Notes: generated by a model not told the origin, from the sequence alone. 64,000 nucleotides of DNA from Tepidicaulis sp002389665 (GCF_965222285.1 NZ_OZ244942.1:992001-1056000); one strand, 5' to 3'; numbered from the stretch's first letter, positions 50,968 through 59,819 are shown. Numbers and translations are program-made.

Positions 50968-51939
50968 ATGCGGGTTTTGGTCAAATCGGCAGCAGGATTA
51001 GCGCTTTTGGCGCTGACGCTTGGCGCATGCACGGGAGGCGACTATGGCCGCCAGGCCCGCGGCTTCGAGGGAACGGCGGCGCGCGTCTGGTCGAGCCTGC
51101 CGGAACTGGCCGGGGAGCGGCGCGAGGAAAGCGGGTTGGCGCTGACCGGCGGGGAAAGCGGCCTGCGCGCTACGGCGGATCAGATCGCCGAGCCTAAAGC
51201 CGGGTCCACCGAACATGACCCGCTCGGCATTGCCAAGCTGGAGCGCGTGCTCAGCGACGTGCAGGCGCCCGAAGACCCCGAAACCTATTACCAGTTCATG
51301 GCGCGCACCTATCAGGATGTGCCCGAAGCGATGCTCTTTGCCATGGCCGCGCATCTGGCCGAAGACCGCGACATGACGAGCCGCTTTGCCCGTCAGGCAG
51401 GTGAGATCATCGAGGCCGACCGCGCGCGCCTTGCCGCCCTTGCCGCTGCGGGCAGTGAAGCCGCCCTCGGCCGCCGCGCCATGGTGGATGGGGCCGTGGA
51501 TGTGCTGCGCCGGGTGGATGAAAACGGCGACGCGATGGATGAGACGATCACCGTGCTCAATCACCGCATCGCCTCTTACCGCCACGCACTGGTGCGCGCG
51601 CGCCTTGCGGTGCCCGGCCACGCGCAGCTTATGGTCATCGAAGATGAAATCGGCGCGCTGGAAGAAGCGGTCATGGGGCTCGAGCTCGATGCAGGCCGCC
51701 ACGGCGCTTTGATGCAGGCGCTCTTTGCCCCGCAAATGGAATTGCCCGCCGTGCCCGAGGATATGGGCTTCGGCATGATGATGGGGACCCCGCCTGAAGC
51801 GGAAGGAAAGAGCGCGGAGGAACTTGCGGGCAAGACGCCGCTCGCTCCTCAAGAAAGAGCGGAAGAGAACGCGCCGCCGCCTGCCGCGCAGCCCGCGCCC
51901 TCAGGCCCGCGCAACATCCTGCCCGGCAAAACCACCTGA
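50968..51939 (+). CDS. lipoprotein of unknown function, 323 aa
   Basis: Start at 50968, six bases after GGAGG. Signal peptide with lipobox LTLGAC (Cys about 21). The mature part is helical and acidic: PEDPETYYQFMARTYQDVPE, HLAEDRDMTSRFARQAGEII, and a Pro-rich tail PPPAAQPAPSGPRNILPG. I do not recognise a family. It lies 54 bp after the dadA-like gene on the same strand and may be cotranscribed. Membrane location from the lipobox; no inner-membrane retention signal evident. Confidence 0.7.
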   Translation: MRVLVKSAAGLALLALTLGACTGGDYGRQARGFEGTAARVWSSLPELAGERREESGLALTGGESGLRATADQIAEPKAGSTEHDPLGIAKLERVLSDVQAPEDPETYYQFMARTYQDVPEAMLFAMAAHLAEDRDMTSRFARQAGEIIEADRARLAALAAAGSEAALGRRAMVDGAVDVLRRVDENGDAMDETITVLNHRIASYRHALVRARLAVPGHAQLMVIEDEIGALEEAVMGLELDAGRHGALMQALFAPQMELPAVPEDMGFGMMMGTPPEAEGKSAEELAGKTPLAPQERAEENAPPPAAQPAPSGPRNILPGKTT

Positions 51940-51958
51940 CATAAGCGGCGCCTTTGTC

Positions 51959-52327
51959 CTAACGATAAGGGCGCACCGGGTCGCTGGTGCCCACCGTGAC
52001 ACCGGAAACGCAGCAGGGGCTTTCGGCGCGGAAGGGCACCGTCACTTTCAGCTTGCACATGGGCGGCGCATTGCCGTGGCCGGGCTTCACATATGTCCAG
52101 GCCTGGCACTTGCCGTCTTCCTCGCAGGCGCGCATGCAATGGGCGGGCGCGGCGCTTTTCAGTTCGAAGACACGGTAATCGGCGCCCGGCCGGTCGGTGT
52201 TCTGTTCCATAAAGACTTTCGCCTCGAGCGGGCGGGTCATAAGCGGCACGGCCATCAGCGCGGTAATCGCAAGAATGGTCGCGGTGACGCCGAAAAAAGT
52301 CCGGCGCATATAGATGTGATCGGTCAT
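51959..52327 (-). CDS. PAN/Apple-type domain protein, membrane-anchored
   Basis: A 122-residue protein. Start at 52327, AGGAC seven bases upstream. One hydrophobic segment (residues 10-30), then a small domain with six cysteines: HCMRACEEDGKCQAWTYVKP and PMCKLKV, then SPCCVSGVT. The C-x3-C-x5-C pattern with AWTYV matches PAN/Apple domains, which bind sugars or proteins outside the cytoplasm. The gene is followed by the convergent lipoprotein gene 19 bp away. Biological role unknown. Confidence 0.75.
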   Translation of the reverse strand: MTDHIYMRRTFFGVTATILAITALMAVPLMTRPLEAKVFMEQNTDRPGADYRVFELKSAAPAHCMRACEEDGKCQAWTYVKPGHGNAPPMCKLKVTVPFRAESPCCVSGVTVGTSDPVRPYR

Positions 52328-52366
52328 GGATCTGTCCTGGGTCCCCGTTCTGTCGGACCCAAAGAC

Positions 52367-52402
52367 TAAAGGGGTCCAGTGAGCATTTACTGAACCCCTT
52401 TA
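52367..52402 (-). terminator. rho-independent terminator of the sulfite reductase operon
   Basis: 14-bp stem (TAAAGGGGTCCAGT / ACTGAACCCCTTTA, one wobble pair on the minus strand) with an eight-base loop, between DUF934 and the PAN protein gene. Confidence 0.8.
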
Positions 52403-52449
52403 TTCGAATTTTAGGTTTTAAGGCCGCAAGCGGGCGAAAAGCGCCGGAA

Positions 52450-52938
52450 TCAGCCGCCGTGGCGAGCCTGGAAGATGGTTTTGCGCCCATCGCTTGCCGG
52501 CTGATAGACCACGGAAATCTCGTCCATCGCCTCTTTCCAGCCGTCGATGGTGATGCGCTGGCTCACTTCATAGGCATCGAAGCCGCAGCGGTGCATGAAG
52601 AAGAGCTGGTCGCGCAGCACATCGCCTGTGGCGCGCAGCTCGCCCTTATAGCCATAGCGCTCGCGCAGGAGCCGGGCATAGGAATAGGCGCGTCCGTTCT
52701 TGAACATCGGAAAATCGAGCGCGATCACGGCGAACTTATCGAGATCGTCCGCGATTTCCTTCGGCTCTTCCCCGGAGAGAAGTTTGATGCCGAGCGGGGC
52801 GGTGCGGGCGGCAAGCGTGTCTTTCTCGTTCTGCCAGCGCGTCAGCGAGACAATGACGGGCCCTTCCGGCAGCGGACCTTCCTCATCGGCATACGTCCAT
52901 GTGTCTTCGACGAAGGCTCCATCCTTAATGAGCGGCAT
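52450..52938 (-). CDS. DUF934 family protein of sulfite reduction
   Basis: A 162-residue soluble protein. Typical blocks: GPVIVSLTRWQNEKDTLAAR, FAVIALDFPMFKNGRAYSYA, RYGYKGELRATGDVLRDQLF and FMHRCGFDAYEVS. The family is found with sulfite reductase in proteobacteria, sometimes annotated as an oxidoreductase of sulfite reduction; its reaction is unknown. It overlaps the reductase gene by 14 bp, and is the last gene of the operon before a terminator. Confidence 0.9.
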   Translation of the reverse strand: MPLIKDGAFVEDTWTYADEEGPLPEGPVIVSLTRWQNEKDTLAARTAPLGIKLLSGEEPKEIADDLDKFAVIALDFPMFKNGRAYSYARLLRERYGYKGELRATGDVLRDQLFFMHRCGFDAYEVSQRITIDGWKEAMDEISVVYQPASDGRKTIFQARHGG

Positions 52939-54583
52939 AGAGTTTCTCCTTGAACGGTTTCATGCCGATGCGGCGATAGGTGTCGAGGAAGCGCTCGCCG
53001 TTCTGGCGTTCACTCAAATAGGTTTCCACGATGTTTTCCACCGCGCCGACGATCTTGTCTTCGGTGAAGGCGGGGCCGGTAATGTCGCCGAGCGAGGTTT
53101 TCTCGTCCGCCGAACCGCCGAGGGAGACCTGATAGAATTCGGTGCCCTTCTTGTCCACGCCCAGAATGCCGATATGGCCGACATGGTGGTGGCCGCAGGC
53201 ATTGATGCAGCCGGAGATTTTGATTTTCAGCTCGCCGATATCGTTCTGCCGGTCGAGGTCCTCGAACTTCTTGGCGATCGCCTGGCCGATCGGGATCGAG
53301 CGGGCATTGGCAAGGTTGCAATAATCAAGGCCCGGGCAAACGATCTGGTCGGTGATGAGGCCGAGATTGGGTGTGCCGAGGCCGTTTGCATCGAGCTCCT
53401 GCCAGAGCGCAAAGAGGTCTTTCTGCGGCACATCGGCGAGCACCAGGTTCTGCTCATGGGTCACGCGGATTTCGCTGAAGGAATAAGCATCCGCAAGCTC
53501 GGCGACTTTTTCCATCTGCTCGGAAGAGGCATCGCCGGCAACGCCGCCCACGGGTTTGAGCGAAATATTGGCGATGGCATAGCCCGGCACTTTATGCGCG
53601 GCGACATTCTGCTTCACCCAGCGGGCAAAGGCAGGGGTCTTTTCAAAAGCTGCGTTGAGCTCAGCCGGATCGTTTTCCAGCGTCTCGTAAGCAGGCGCGG
53701 CGAAATAAGCTTGAATGCGCTCGATCTCGGCTTTCGGCAGTTCCACCGGCCCGTCTTTCTGCATGGCGGCGAACTCTTCTTCCACCTGGCGGCGCATTTC
53801 CTCTTCGCCGATCGTGTGGACGAGGATTTTGATGCGCGATTTAAAGAGGTGATCGCGCCGGCCATGCATGTTGTAAACGCGCATAATGGCTTCGAGATAG
53901 GTCAGGAGGTTTTCCTGCGAAATCGCCTTGCCGATCAGCTTGCCGATCATGGGCGTGCGGCCCTGGCCGCCGCCGACATAAATGTCGAAGGCCGTCTGTC
54001 CGTCTTCGCCCTTCACAAGCTCGATGCCGATATCGTGCACGCGGATGGCGGCGCGGTCTTCCGGCGCGCCGGTGACGGCGAATTTGAACTTACGCGGCAG
54101 GAACGAGAATTCCGGATGCAGCGTCGACCACTGGCGGATGATCTCGGACCAGATGCGCGGGTCTTCCACTTCATTGGCGGCGACACCCGCATATTGGTCG
54201 GAGGTCACGTTGCGGATGCAATTGCCGCTCGTCTGCAGCGCGTGCATTTCAACGGAAGCCAGATCTTCCAGAATGGCGGGAATGTCTTTCAGCGCCGGCC
54301 AGTTGTACTGAATGTTCTGGCGCGTCGTGAAATGGCCGTAGCCTTTGTCGTATTTACGCGCGATATGGGCGAGCATCCGCAGCTGGCGCGAGGAAAGCGT
54401 GCCGTAAGGCACCGCGACGCGCAGCATATAGGCGTGAAGCTGCAAATAGACGCCGTTCATCAGGCGCAGCGGCTTGAACTCGTCCTCGGTAATCTCACCG
54501 GTCAGGCGGCGCTGCACCTGCCCGCTGAATTGTTTCACCCGGTCCTGGACCAGAGCGTGGTCGAATTCGTCATAACGATACAT
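52925..54583 (-). CDS. cysI: sulfite reductase hemoprotein (nitrite/sulfite reductase family)
   Basis: A 552-residue siroheme and [4Fe-4S] enzyme reducing sulfite to sulfide for cysteine synthesis. The cluster cysteines are VCPGLDYCNLANAR (C-x5-C) and SGCINACGHHHVG (C-x3-C). The N-terminal half-domain starts LRLMNGVYLQLHAYMLRVAV and YGHFTTRQNIQYNWP. A nitrite role is possible by family but DUF934 and DUF2849 partners favour sulfite. No flavoprotein subunit is visible, as in ferredoxin-dependent forms. Confidence 0.92.
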   Translation of the reverse strand: MYRYDEFDHALVQDRVKQFSGQVQRRLTGEITEDEFKPLRLMNGVYLQLHAYMLRVAVPYGTLSSRQLRMLAHIARKYDKGYGHFTTRQNIQYNWPALKDIPAILEDLASVEMHALQTSGNCIRNVTSDQYAGVAANEVEDPRIWSEIIRQWSTLHPEFSFLPRKFKFAVTGAPEDRAAIRVHDIGIELVKGEDGQTAFDIYVGGGQGRTPMIGKLIGKAISQENLLTYLEAIMRVYNMHGRRDHLFKSRIKILVHTIGEEEMRRQVEEEFAAMQKDGPVELPKAEIERIQAYFAAPAYETLENDPAELNAAFEKTPAFARWVKQNVAAHKVPGYAIANISLKPVGGVAGDASSEQMEKVAELADAYSFSEIRVTHEQNLVLADVPQKDLFALWQELDANGLGTPNLGLITDQIVCPGLDYCNLANARSIPIGQAIAKKFEDLDRQNDIGELKIKISGCINACGHHHVGHIGILGVDKKGTEFYQVSLGGSADEKTSLGDITGPAFTEDKIVGAVENIVETYLSERQNGERFLDTYRRIGMKPFKEKLYAAH

Positions 54584-54644
54584 CGGACTTGTCCTGCAGC
54601 TTTAAATCAATCATGCGGGGCGGGGTTTCGGTCCCTGACCCCTC

Positions 54645-54974
54645 TCAGGCGGTTTTGCCTTCCGCCTGTTTGCCGAGATCGAGGCGCACCGTCGGCCCGG
54701 CCATGCGGATACGCTCGCGCACGGAGGCGGGCACGAGCGTGCCGTCTTCCTCGGCGATTTCGAAGAGATAGGGGTCCACGATCTCTTGTTGCTCGAGCGC
54801 GGGATTGGCTTTTGCCAAAAGCGCCTCGGCTGCTTCCTTGCCTTCGGCAATGGCGGCATCGGCCAGCTTTTCCGACCACTCGCCCTTGGCCGTCAGATAA
54901 ATCACCACACCGTCGATCAGCCGGTTGGCGGTGACGGCCTGAACCTGGGCCATTTTGTTAGAGTGCTGGGCCAA
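54645..54974 (-). CDS. DUF2849 family protein
   Basis: A 109-residue protein of an alphaproteobacterial family regularly next to cysI. Motif ANRLIDGVVIYLTAKGEWSE with AIAEGKEAAEALLAKA and DPYLFEIAEEDGTLVPASVR. The start is probably TTG at 54974, seven bases after GGAG; the in-frame ATG at 54953 has no site. First gene of the operon DUF2849-cysI-DUF934 (61 bp to cysI). Function unknown, probably a helper of sulfite reductase. Confidence 0.85.
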   Translation of the reverse strand: MAQHSNKMAQVQAVTANRLIDGVVIYLTAKGEWSEKLADAAIAEGKEAAEALLAKANPALEQQEIVDPYLFEIAEEDGTLVPASVRERIRMAGPTVRLDLGKQAEGKTA

Positions 54975-55093
54975 AACCTATCTCCGGTAAAATTCCGCGG
55001 GCCTTCACGCGCGCGCGGGGAATATGCCTCATTTGGGCGTAAACATGGTCATTTTCGTAATCTGCGTCAATAGAGGTGTAGAAATATATTATC

Positions 55094-55110
55094 CACATGA
55101 CGAGCATGTG
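55094..55110. promoter_or_regulatory. 17-bp palindrome upstream of sulfite reductase operon
   Basis: CACATG, five-base spacer, CATGTG, perfect arms, 120 bp before the DUF2849 start, just beyond the end of the ABC permease gene. A possible binding site for a sulfur regulator. Confidence 0.45.
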
Positions 55111-55127
55111 AATATGGCGTGCGGGAC

Positions 55128-55931
55128 TTAGCTTTCCCGTTTGACGGCGCTTTCGTGCCAGCGGCGCAAAAGGGCGTATTCCAAAAGGCTGAGCGCGAAG
55201 AAAATCGCGATGCCGAGGAGGGAGAGCAGCACCAAAGCCGCAAACATTTTAGGGATTTGCAGCCGGTTGCCCGCTTCGATGATGCGCCAGGCAAGGCCGG
55301 TCGAGGCGCCGGAGCCGGCGACGAATTCCGCCACCACGGCCCCGATAAGCGCGAGCCCGCCCGACACTTTCATGCCGCTGAGGATATGGGGCAGGGCGGC
55401 AGGAAGTTGCAGGCCCCAAAGCGTCTGCCAGCGGCTTGCCCCGTAAAGGCGGAAAAGATCGCGCAGATTGTGATCGACCGAGCGCAGGCCGAGCACGCTA
55501 TTGGAGAGAACGGGAAAGAAGGCGACGATCCAGGCGAGAATGAGAAGCGCAAGTTCCACATTGTCGAGCCCGACCCAGATGAGAATGAGCGGGGCGATGG
55601 CGACGACGGGCGTGACCTGCAAAATCACCGCATAAGGAAAGAAGGCGGTTTCCACCACCCGGCTCTGAGAAAAGAGTACCGCAAGGCCGACGCCGCTGAG
55701 GGAGGCCAGAAGAAAGGCGGCAAGCGTGACTTTCAGCGTCACCCAGGCGGAAAGGAAAAGCGATCCGGCATGGGCGACAAGCGCTTCGCCGATGCGGCTC
55801 GGAGCCGGGAGAATGAATTCGGGCAGGCCTTGCGCGCGCACCGCCCATTCCCAGACCCCGAGAAAGATGAGGCCGACAAGAAGCGGCAAGGCCCAGCCCA
55901 AAAAGCGCGCGGAGGAAGAGGAAGCGTTCAT
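55128..55931 (-). CDS. ABC transporter permease (SsuC/TauC type)
   Basis: A 267-residue inner-membrane protein with about six hydrophobic segments. It carries the permease loop GASRWQTLWGLQLPAALPHI (EAA-type region) followed by SGMKVSGGLALIGAVVAEFV and the terminal KMFAALVLLSLLGIAIF segment. Members import sulfonates, nitrate, taurine or thiamine precursors. Its start overlaps the ATPase gene by four bases; the three transporter genes form one operon. Confidence 0.9.
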   Translation of the reverse strand: MNASSSSARFLGWALPLLVGLIFLGVWEWAVRAQGLPEFILPAPSRIGEALVAHAGSLFLSAWVTLKVTLAAFLLASLSGVGLAVLFSQSRVVETAFFPYAVILQVTPVVAIAPLILIWVGLDNVELALLILAWIVAFFPVLSNSVLGLRSVDHNLRDLFRLYGASRWQTLWGLQLPAALPHILSGMKVSGGLALIGAVVAEFVAGSGASTGLAWRIIEAGNRLQIPKMFAALVLLSLLGIAIFFALSLLEYALLRRWHESAVKRES

Positions 55932-56677
55932 GCCGCACTCCTGCCGCGCAAGGCCGCGCTGACCTGTTTGGCCTGCTCGAAAAAGAGCTGGCTGTCGCGG
56001 AACGCCTGACCGCGCGGGAAGCCGCCCTCGATGGGCATGTAGGCTTTAAGGCGTCCGGCTTCGTTCATGATGAGGACGCGCTCGGAAAGATAGACTGCTT
56101 CATAAACCGAATGGGTGACGAAGATGACGGTCCAGCCCTGCTCGTTCCAAAGGGTGAGGAGATCGTCATCGAGCTTTTCCCGCGTCAGCTCGTCAAGCGC
56201 GGCGAAAGGCTCGTCCATGAAAAGCACGGTGGGTTCCATGACAAGGGCGCGGGCGATGGAAACGCGCATCCGCATGCCCCCCGATAGCTCGCGCGGCATG
56301 GCATGGGCCGCCTCGCCGAGCCCGACGCGGGAAAGCGCTTCCATGATGCGGGCGCGCGCGTCTTCGGCCGAAATGCCCTTCAGCTTGAGCGGCAGATGCA
56401 CGTTTTCGAAAACATCCGCCCAGGGCATGAGCGTTGCGTCCTGAAAAACGAACCCGGCTTCGGGCCGCGCGCCGCCTGCCCAGGAGAGCGTGCCCGTGCT
56501 GGGGCTGAGGAGCCCCGCCATGAGGCGGAGCAGCGTGCTCTTGCCGCAGCCCGATGGGCCGACCAGCGAGACGAACTCGCCCCGGCCGATCTCAAGATCG
56601 ATGCCGGAAAGAGCCTGCGTTCCGCCCCGGTAGGTCTTGCCCGCCCCCTCGATCTGCAAAAGCCCGGCTTTCGTCAT
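55928..56677 (-). CDS. ABC transporter ATP-binding protein (SsuB/TauB type)
   Basis: A 249-residue ATPase. Walker A GPSGCGKSTLLRLMAG, Q-loop GFVFQDATLMPWADVFENVH, signature RELSGGMRMRVSIARAL, Walker B TVLFMDEPFAALDELT and switch VTHSVYEAVYLSERV. The sequence fits the nitrate/sulfonate/taurine importer group. Overlaps of four bases on both sides (ATGA) with the binding protein and permease genes show tight coupling of translation. Confidence 0.94.
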   Translation of the reverse strand: MTKAGLLQIEGAGKTYRGGTQALSGIDLEIGRGEFVSLVGPSGCGKSTLLRLMAGLLSPSTGTLSWAGGARPEAGFVFQDATLMPWADVFENVHLPLKLKGISAEDARARIMEALSRVGLGEAAHAMPRELSGGMRMRVSIARALVMEPTVLFMDEPFAALDELTREKLDDDLLTLWNEQGWTVIFVTHSVYEAVYLSERVLIMNEAGRLKAYMPIEGGFPRGQAFRDSQLFFEQAKQVSAALRGRSAA

Positions 56678-57723
56678 TCGCCAAGTCCGCGCTGATAATC
56701 GAGCCCGTAGCCATTATTGATGAAGTGCAGCGTGTAAGCCTCTTTGTAATTAAGGGCGGGGTCGTAAACCCCTTCGCGCGCCATGAGCTCGAAAAATTCT
56801 TTCCAGCGTTTATCGCTCATCGCGCCGATGCCAAGCTCTGCCGTTTCCCCGGAATCGACGATGCCGTAGGCCTGCAATTTTTCGACGGCCTGGGCGAGCA
56901 CGTCCTCGCTCATTTCCGGATTGTCTTCGAGGATCAGTGCATTGCCGGGGGCGGGGTCATCGTAAAGATAACTGATCCAGCCTTTGATCGTCGCATCGAC
57001 GAAGGCCTGCACCACCTCCGGCTCTTCCTCGATCAAACTGTCGGGCGCGAGCACGAAGGCGCCGTAGCCCGGATAACCGTAATCGGAAAGGAGGAAAACT
57101 TGCGGCTCAAAACCGCCTTGCCTTTCGATGAGATAAGGCTCGGAGGAAAGATAGCCCTGCTGGATAGCCTCAGGGTCGGAAAGAAAGGGCGCGAGGTTGA
57201 AGGTGTATTTTCGGATCTGCGTATCCTCGAAGCCGTATTTCGCGCGCAGCCAGATCCAGAACGCGCTGATCGTCGCGTCCGACACCATGATGGGCTTGCC
57301 CTTCATGTCGGCGATGGACTGCACGTCCGCGCGCGGATGGGTGATGAGCACTTGCGGGTCTTTTTGAAAGCTCGCCATGACCGCTTTCATCTTCGCGCCC
57401 GCCGCAATCGTGTTGAGCGGAATGAAACTGTTCGAGCCCATGCCCATATCGACTGCGCCTGCGGCGATGAGCTGGGGCACGTTGACGCCCGGCCCGCCCT
57501 GGCGGATCGTCACATCGAGCCCGGCTTCCTCGTAAAAGCCCATGGCTTTCGCCTGATAGAAGCCGCCTTGTTCGGCCTGCGCCTTCCAGTCCGTCACGAA
57601 AGTAATTTCGCGCAGACCATCCCCTTCGCCCGGGGCGGGCGCCTCGTCGCGCAAAAAAAGAAAAGCAAGCAGCGCGGCTGCGGCAACAACAATCCCGGCA
57701 CCGACAAGAACGGATCGGTTCAT
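56674..57723 (-). CDS. ABC transporter substrate-binding protein (NMT1/THI5-like)
   Basis: A 349-residue protein with an uncleaved or late-cleaved signal anchor (residues 5-26), so periplasmic and membrane-tethered; no lipobox cysteine. Start at 57723, five bases after GGGGGA. Fold motifs VTDWKAQAEQGGFYQAKAMG and RQGGPGVNVPQLIAAGAVDM match NMT1/THI5-type proteins, which bind thiamine pyrimidine precursors or sulfonates. A thiamine-related ligand is plausible from the WKAQAEQGGFY pattern, but no TPP riboswitch is visible in the 76-bp leader. Confidence 0.88.
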   Translation of the reverse strand: MNRSVLVGAGIVVAAAALLAFLFLRDEAPAPGEGDGLREITFVTDWKAQAEQGGFYQAKAMGFYEEAGLDVTIRQGGPGVNVPQLIAAGAVDMGMGSNSFIPLNTIAAGAKMKAVMASFQKDPQVLITHPRADVQSIADMKGKPIMVSDATISAFWIWLRAKYGFEDTQIRKYTFNLAPFLSDPEAIQQGYLSSEPYLIERQGGFEPQVFLLSDYGYPGYGAFVLAPDSLIEEEPEVVQAFVDATIKGWISYLYDDPAPGNALILEDNPEMSEDVLAQAVEKLQAYGIVDSGETAELGIGAMSDKRWKEFFELMAREGVYDPALNYKEAYTLHFINNGYGLDYQRGLGE

Positions 57724-57799
57724 GACATCCCCCATGACCAGATGAGCGGCCAGTTTAGCAGTTTCTTATGTGCAGAAGATAGAGCGCGCGGGGCGGAGG

Positions 57800-58603
57800 T
57801 CAGGAGGCGCGTTTGAGCGCGGGGCGGGCGGCGGGCGTTTGTGACGCGGCGGCGCGGGCATGAACGCGCGCTTCCACGTCCCTGATCAGCGTTTCGACGT
57901 CCTCGGGACTTACATCCAGAAAATCGCCGTAATCGCCCAGCACCGCCTCGATATCCTCATGGGTGAAGGCGAGAGGTTCCTGGCCCGCCGGTTTGCCATG
58001 CGGCGCAGGAGCGGCATGGGGATAGGAATGGCGCGTGGCATTGTTGAAGGCGAGCGCGGTCAAAAGCAAAAGCGCGGAATTCGCCGCCACCGGGAAAAGC
58101 GCGAACATGAAGCCTGCGCCGAAAATATCCGGTCCGCCGAGCGTGGCCGTCAGCGCCACCGCGCCGCCCGGCGGGTGCAGACAGCGGCAGGCGGCCATGA
58201 GACCGATGGCGCCCGCAACGCCGAAGGCCGCGCTTAAAACCGGATCGCCGAAAATCTTCACCGCGAAAATGCCGACCAGCGCGGAAAGAACATTACCGCC
58301 CATGATGGACCAGGGCTGGGCCAAGGGGCTGGCGGGCACGGCGAATAAAAGCACGGCGGAGGCGCCCATCGGCGCGATAAGATAAGCGCTGCCCGCGCTT
58401 GAAACGCCGAGCCAATATTGGGAAAGCAGGCCGGTCACGAAAATGCCGGTCAGCGCGCCTGCGACCGCGCGCCATTTCTCCGCGCCGGGCAATTGCGGCG
58501 CGTCGGGCACGGCATGACGGAGAAACCGGGCAAACGCCCCGGCAGTGATACGGCGCACGGAAATGTCCATGAATGCGGGCCCGCCACCACGAAGGGCCTT
58601 CAT
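57800..58603 (-). CDS. HPP family membrane protein
   Basis: About 267 residues; four to five hydrophobic segments in residues 40-200 with the diagnostic CRCLHPPGGAVALTATLGGP. HPP proteins have been implicated in nitrite transport in plants and cyanobacteria, elsewhere unknown. The C-terminal 70 residues are cytoplasmic and acidic (FTHEDIEAVLGDYGDFLDVS). The start is uncertain: ATG 58603, ATG 58570 and TTG 58642 are in frame and none has a good ribosome site. Confidence 0.8.
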   Translation of the reverse strand: MKALRGGGPAFMDISVRRITAGAFARFLRHAVPDAPQLPGAEKWRAVAGALTGIFVTGLLSQYWLGVSSAGSAYLIAPMGASAVLLFAVPASPLAQPWSIMGGNVLSALVGIFAVKIFGDPVLSAAFGVAGAIGLMAACRCLHPPGGAVALTATLGGPDIFGAGFMFALFPVAANSALLLLTALAFNNATRHSYPHAAPAPHGKPAGQEPLAFTHEDIEAVLGDYGDFLDVSPEDVETLIRDVEARVHARAAASQTPAARPALKRAS

Positions 58604-58666
58604 CAGGCGGGCAGGACTAACCGATGGCGCCGCCCGCCGCAAGTCCCCCGCGCGTACCCTCTGGCT

Positions 58667-59188
58667 TTACATCACAGAGCAGCGGGCTGCTTTCACGGCC
58701 TCTTGAAGGGCGGGAAGCTTGTCTTCGGAGGAAATCAGCGTGCGCACCAGCGCGACGCCCTTGGCGGAAGGCGCAACGACGATGGGAATGCCTTTGGGGT
58801 CGGGCACGATCTGATCTTCGGTGACGAGAATAACCTCCACCTCATCGCGGGCGGCCTGGGTGTCGTTCACCGTGAAGAAATTATCCGTATTGGCCGCGAA
58901 CATGGAAAGCGACCAATAGGTGTCGGGTACGGGCGCGGAAAACTTTACCGGGCCCGAGGTCAGATCATAAGCGCAGATCGCATAAAGAAGATCGGGGCTT
59001 GGGCGCACCACGCCGCGCGCCTCGGCGCTGGCGCGGGGGCCGGCTGTCATTTTATTCGCGCCCTCGCTTTCCACGACGCGGCTGTGCAGCACGCCCATGA
59101 CGACATGCGGATAGGCGAGGATCGCTGAAATATGAAAGAGCACGGCCAGCACCAGCGTGCCGGCGATCCAGAAAGGCCAGCTTTTCAT
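58667..59188 (-). CDS. DUF1254 domain protein (second copy)
   Basis: A 173-residue paralogue of the protein at 16641. N-terminal membrane segment (FWIAGTLVLAVLFHISAILA), then VVRPSPDLLYAICAYDLTSG, GPVKFSAPVPDTYWSLSMFA and ANTDNFFTVND. The start at 59188 overlaps the DUF1214 gene end by four bases, as in the other copy. Conservation of both order and overlap shows the pair was duplicated as a unit. Function unknown. Confidence 0.85.
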   Translation of the reverse strand: MKSWPFWIAGTLVLAVLFHISAILAYPHVVMGVLHSRVVESEGANKMTAGPRASAEARGVVRPSPDLLYAICAYDLTSGPVKFSAPVPDTYWSLSMFAANTDNFFTVNDTQAARDEVEVILVTEDQIVPDPKGIPIVVAPSAKGVALVRTLISSEDKLPALQEAVKAARCSVM

Positions 59189-59802
59189 CGGCAGCGCTCC
59201 TTCGTGACGGTCGGCAGGGTGAGGTCTTGCGGGGCGGCGGCAACTTCGGGCTCCGGATTATAAAGCCGCAAGGTCAGCGAGAAGGAGGCGCCGTCACCGC
59301 CTTCATAGCCCGTCGGCACGAAATCGCCCTTCGCGCTTTCTTCTCCCTCCGCCGCTTTTTCGGGGCCGACGGTGAAAAGAAAACGCTCATTCGTCCAGGT
59401 GACGGTGTTCATCGCGGCGGAATATTTATCCGCCTTGTTGGGGATGAGGTAATGGTCCGCGCCATAAGCGGTGATGGACCACCAGCGTGCGGGCAGCTTG
59501 CCGCCGGAGACGACATAGGCACAGTTGGTTTTGAGCGCCGCGCCGGAATCATCCGTAAAGGCGGTGAAGTAAATCGTTTCGGATTTGGAAAGCGCGAGCA
59601 GGCCCTGCCGCGCGACGGCGGCGCGAATGTAAGGGTCGGCGGCGGGGGAGCCGATGGCAAGGTTGGTGTGCCAGGCGCCATTTTGCGCCGCACCGCCAAA
59701 GCCGATGCGCCCGAGCCCGCCATCAACGACCCACCAGGCCGAGCCTGCGCCGAGCGCCAGCGCCACGAGCAGGGCGGCGACCAGTTTTCCTGCGAGTTTC
59801 AA
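59185..59802 (-). CDS. DUF1214 domain protein (second copy)
   Basis: A 205-residue paralogue of the protein at 16069. Signal anchor at residues 5-27, then HTNLAIGSPAADPYIRA, LALSKSETIYFTAFTDDSGA, ARWWSITAYGADHYLIPN. It has a longer C-terminal insert (GEESAKGDFVPTGYEGGDG) than the first copy and ends with Cys204. First gene of the DUF1214-DUF1254 pair; the penicillin-binding protein lies 17 bp upstream on the same strand, so all three may be cotranscribed. Confidence 0.85.
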   Translation of the reverse strand: MKLAGKLVAALLVALALGAGSAWWVVDGGLGRIGFGGAAQNGAWHTNLAIGSPAADPYIRAAVARQGLLALSKSETIYFTAFTDDSGAALKTNCAYVVSGGKLPARWWSITAYGADHYLIPNKADKYSAAMNTVTWTNERFLFTVGPEKAAEGEESAKGDFVPTGYEGGDGASFSLTLRLYNPEPEVAAAPQDLTLPTVTKERCR

Positions 59803-59819
59803 TCCCCCATCTCCCCTTT

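Noticed and set aside
57724..57799. TPP riboswitch upstream of the NMT1/THI5-type protein
   Set aside because: The 76-bp leader lacks the CTGAGA core and is too short for the conserved structure.
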